Assembly: GCA_927910985.1 (NCBI GenBank)
Contig: CAKMOP010000141.1
Span: forward strand, 1 to 8,220
DNA: 8,220 nucleotides
Direction: 5' to 3'
DNA from: an uncultured Porphyromonas sp.
GTDB taxonomy: Bacteria; Bacteroidota; Bacteroidia; Bacteroidales; Porphyromonadaceae
Shown here: positions 5,815 through 8,220 of the stretch, one piece after another
Numbering within the stretch: position 1 is the stretch's first letter
Layout: each line of letters opens with the position of its first letter
Program-made: the position numbers and the translations under genes
Notes under the pieces: generated by a model
Databases searched by the model: none
What the model was told of the DNA's origin: nothing
The model's input: only the letters and a program-made list of their open reading frames with translations

Positions 5815-7933
5815 ATGTCCACAATGAACCAACAAGCACGGAGCCTTGCTCCTCAGCGCCCCTACCTCTCGGTGGTGCGTCGCCTTGTCTTGGCCCTTTC
5901 GCTCCTCCTTTTGGGCTCAGGACTCAATGCTCAGATCGTACGTGATGCCGTCAGCTGGGCACGCTCCGTAGAAGATAAATCTCCCACGGAAAAGATCCTC
6001 GTCTTTACCGCTACGGTCAAAGATCCCTGGCACCTCTATGGGACCGAGCTCCCTAAGGGCGGTCCTACCCCCACGCACCTCCTCGTCGACAAGATCGCAG
6101 GAGCAGAGCTGGTCGGTGGGCTCGTCTCCTCGCAGAAGCCCATCGAGAAGTACGATCCTAACTTCGAGATGACGCTACGCTTCTTCAGTGGTAAGGTCTC
6201 CTTCCGCCAGAAGATCCGTATTACCGACCCGAAGAAGTTCGCCTTTGTCGGAGCTATCCGCTATATGGCTTGCAACGATGAGCAGTGCCTCCCTCCTGCC
6301 AACTGGGAGTTTACCGTCCAGCCAAAGGAGTTGGGGAAGCTCGGTGAAGCCGCTCCATCGACGAAGGTAGCCGAGGAAACCACTACCTCCGAAGCTACTC
6401 CCGCCACGCTGGGGGAGCCCTCGGCCGATAGCGCGACCACGGCAGAGGCGCTATCGGTAGCCCCTCAAGATACTGCCGCTCTTGCGACCTCTGACCTATG
6501 GGCTCCTGTCATCCCTGAGCTGAAGGCTTATGGAGATAAGGCGCTGAACCAAGCCGAAGGCTCGCTGTGGATGCTCCTCATCGGGGGCTTCCTCGGAGGC
6601 TTAGTTGCCTTAGTGACCCCCTGCGTGTGGCCTATGATCCCGATGACGGTGAGCTTCTTCCTCAAGAGAAGCTCAGACCGTAAGAAGGGGATACGTGATG
6701 CCCTCCTCTATGGGGTAGGTATTATCGTCATCTATGTATCGCTGGGGCTCATCGTCTCGGCGGTCTTCGGATCCGATGCACTGAATAATCTGGCGACCAA
6801 CGCGATATTCAACGTTGCCTTCTTCCTGCTGCTGGTCTTCTTCGCTATCTCGTTCTTCGGTGCCTTCGAGCTGGTACTGCCTGCCTCGTGGACGGCGAAG
6901 ATGGATGCTAAGGCGGACTCCGCCTCGGGCTTCATCAGCATCTTCTTTATGGCCTTCACGCTTGCACTGGTCTCCTTCTCGTGCACAGGGCCTATTATTG
7001 GTACACTTTTAGTGCAGGCTGCTACCTCTTCTTCGGGGATGCTCGCTCCAGCTGTCGGGATGCTTGGCTTTGCTCTTGCCTTAGCTTTACCCTTCACGCT
7101 CTTTGCTATCTTCCCCAACCTGCTGCAGTCTATGCCGAAGAGTGGTGGATGGATGAACTCAGTGAAGGTCGTCTTAGCCTTTATCGAGCTGGCTCTGGCT
7201 CTGAAGTTCCTCTCCATCGCTGACTTGGCTTATGGCTGGCGTATCCTTGACCGTGAGGTCTTCCTCTCGCTCTGGATCGTGATCGCTATCCTCCTCGGGC
7301 TGTATCTCCTCGGGAAGATTCGTTTCCCTCACGATGCGCCACAGGAGAAGACGTCTATCCCTGCGCTCTTCTTAGCAATTATCTCCTTCTCCTTCGCCGT
7401 CTATATGATGCCTGGGCTTATAGGGGCTCCCCTGCGTGCTATCAGTGCTTTCGCACCCCCCTCTCCGTACGCAGGACTTGAACCTATATAATGGAGAAAT
7501 CCACGCTAAGTTCGACGACTACGATGCAGGTATGGCTTATGCGCGTCAGGTAGGTAAGCCCGTGATGATCGACTTCTCTGGCTACGGCTGCGTGAACTGC
7601 CGTAAGATGGAGGCCTCAGTATGGATCGACCCGAATGTCAAGCACGCCCTCGAAGAAGACTACGTACTCATTACGCTGATGGTCGATGAGAAGGCTCCGC
7701 TCAAGGAACCCATCGAAGTCGTAGAGAACGGAGAGAAGGTCAAGCTCCGCACCGTCGGTGATAAGTGGAGTTACTTCCAGCGTATGAAGTTCGGTGCGAA
7801 TGCTCAGCCCTTCTACGTTCTCTTGGATCATCAGGGTAAGCCTCTTGCGCCCTCCTACGCCTTCAACGAGGATGTCGCTGCTTATATGCAGTTTCTCAAG
7901 TCAGGGCTTAGCGAGTTCGACAAGCGTAAGTAA
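5815..7933 (+). CDS. dsbD: Thiol:disulfide interchange protein DsbD (one-base frameshift at C run 7456-7461)
   Basis: DsbD carries electrons from cytoplasmic thioredoxin across the inner membrane to periplasmic thiol proteins. From ATG 5815 there is a signal peptide (about 1-39, ending GSGLNA; Met4 is an alternative start). The periplasmic alpha-type domain follows, with the pair C153 and C158 in [11 protein letters not shown] low-complexity Ala/Thr/Ser/Glu linker spans about 172-226. The membrane domain (about 250-535) has the CcdA-type cysteines C270 (VTPCVWP) and C390 (FSCTGP). The given frame stops at 7489-7491; the next continues with [20 protein letters not shown] and a thioredoxin domain with CVNC (C592, C595) in [11 protein letters not shown], ending at TAA 7931-7933. 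Taking one C from the run of six gives 705 residues, a normal length, with all three cysteine pairs. The break is therefore probably a sequencing error. mazG follows after 34 bases. Confidence 0.94.
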
Positions 7934-7967
7934 CACCTCTATCTTCCCTTGATACGACTGAGAGCCT

Positions 7968-8220
7968 ATGCTACATAGTAGAGAAGAAAAGTTAGCGGCA
8001 GTGAGTCGCCTCCTCGATGTGATGGAACGCTTGCGCAAGGATTGTCCTTGGGATCGCGAGCAGACGACCGAGAGCCTCCGCACCAATACCATCGAAGAGG
8101 TCTACGAGCTCTCCGATGCGATTCTCTCGGGACGCCCCGAAGAAGTCAAGAAGGAATTAGGCGATGTCCTCCTGCACATTGTCTTCTACAGCACGATTGG
8201 TGAAGAGCAGGGGAGCTTTG
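7968..8220 (+). CDS. mazG: Nucleoside triphosphate pyrophosphohydrolase MazG (3' end outside window)
   Basis: MazG hydrolyses (d)NTPs to NMP and pyrophosphate, cleaning the nucleotide pool. The frame opens at ATG 7968 (MLHSREEKLAAVSRLLDVME) and runs to the window edge, giving 84 codons of a protein usually about 260 residues. The hallmark LRKDCPWDREQT (22-33) is followed by NTIEEVYEL (40-48) and KKELGDVLLHIVF (61-73). Together they supply the metal-binding EExxE...ExxD residues E43, E44, E47, E63 and D66. It is the last visible gene of the rightward run, 34 bases after dsbD, with no terminator between, so it is probably co-transcribed. Confidence 0.95.
   Translation, partial: MLHSREEKLAAVSRLLDVMERLRKDCPWDREQTTESLRTNTIEEVYELSDAILSGRPEEVKKELGDVLLHIVFYSTIGEEQGSF

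Noticed and set aside
6732..7217. 161-codon minus-strand open frame opposite dsbD
   Set aside because: It lies entirely antisense to the conserved DsbD membrane domain; a codon-bias shadow.
7456..7461. C6 run in dsbD considered as a phase-variable tract or programmed frameshift site
   Set aside because: Six bases is short for slipped-strand phase variation. Three other genes here show the same pattern, so error is the simpler explanation.
1..8220. CRISPR array, tRNA/rRNA genes, insertion sequence, prophage or defence system
   Set aside because: No regularly spaced direct repeats, cloverleaf or rRNA motifs, transposase, integrase or known defence domains were seen on either strand.

Overview
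This window looks like chromosomal DNA of a Porphyromonas-like member of the Bacteroidales. The evidence is the cell-division gene divIC, a small four-helix membrane protein, an RluA-type pseudouridine synthase, a thioredoxin-tailed DsbD and mazG in one rightward run; Bacteroidetes-style -7 boxes (TAnnTTTG) instead of classical sigma-70 promoters; a Bacteroidetes-type GH32 enzyme with an N-terminal extension; and no obvious Shine-Dalgarno sequences. The genus is an inference. A fructan-active enzyme would fit the saccharolytic oral species better than asaccharolytic P. gingivalis.

Left part, minus strand, read right to left: a D-2-hydroxyacid dehydrogenase (2567-3530), a secreted GH32 fructan hydrolase (645-2528), and the first 196 codons of tsaD (1-589), the tRNA t6A synthesis subunit. 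tsaD has its own candidate -7 box. The GH32 gene has no clear promoter of its own and sits 38 bp behind the dehydrogenase, so those two may be co-transcribed. No transporter, SusC/SusD pair or fructokinase lies beside the GH32 gene in this window.

Middle, 3531-4043: a divergent intergenic region of about 510 bp. I see no convincing gene in it, but its centre is packed with inverted repeats built on GGAAAG/CTTTCC. A candidate -7 box near its right end faces divIC.

Right part, plus strand: divIC (4044-4408), a four-helix membrane protein (from 4414), an RluA-family pseudouridine synthase (4760-5794), dsbD (5815-7933) and the start of mazG (7968 onward). Gaps between genes are about 5-35 bp or an overlap, so this is probably one operon. 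It mixes cell division, RNA modification, envelope thiol-redox and nucleotide-pool housekeeping.

Four genes (dehydrogenase, divIC, membrane protein, dsbD) each need a one-base frame correction, and each correction lies in or within about 10 bases of a run of five or six identical bases. Both halves of every broken gene remain fully conserved. The simplest reading is homopolymer sequencing or assembly error, not real pseudogenes. I find no CRISPR array, RNA gene, insertion sequence, phage or defence system, and nothing I would call an undescribed system. The best leads are the intergenic hairpin block, the altered signature residues of the RluA-like enzyme, and the isolated GH32 gene.
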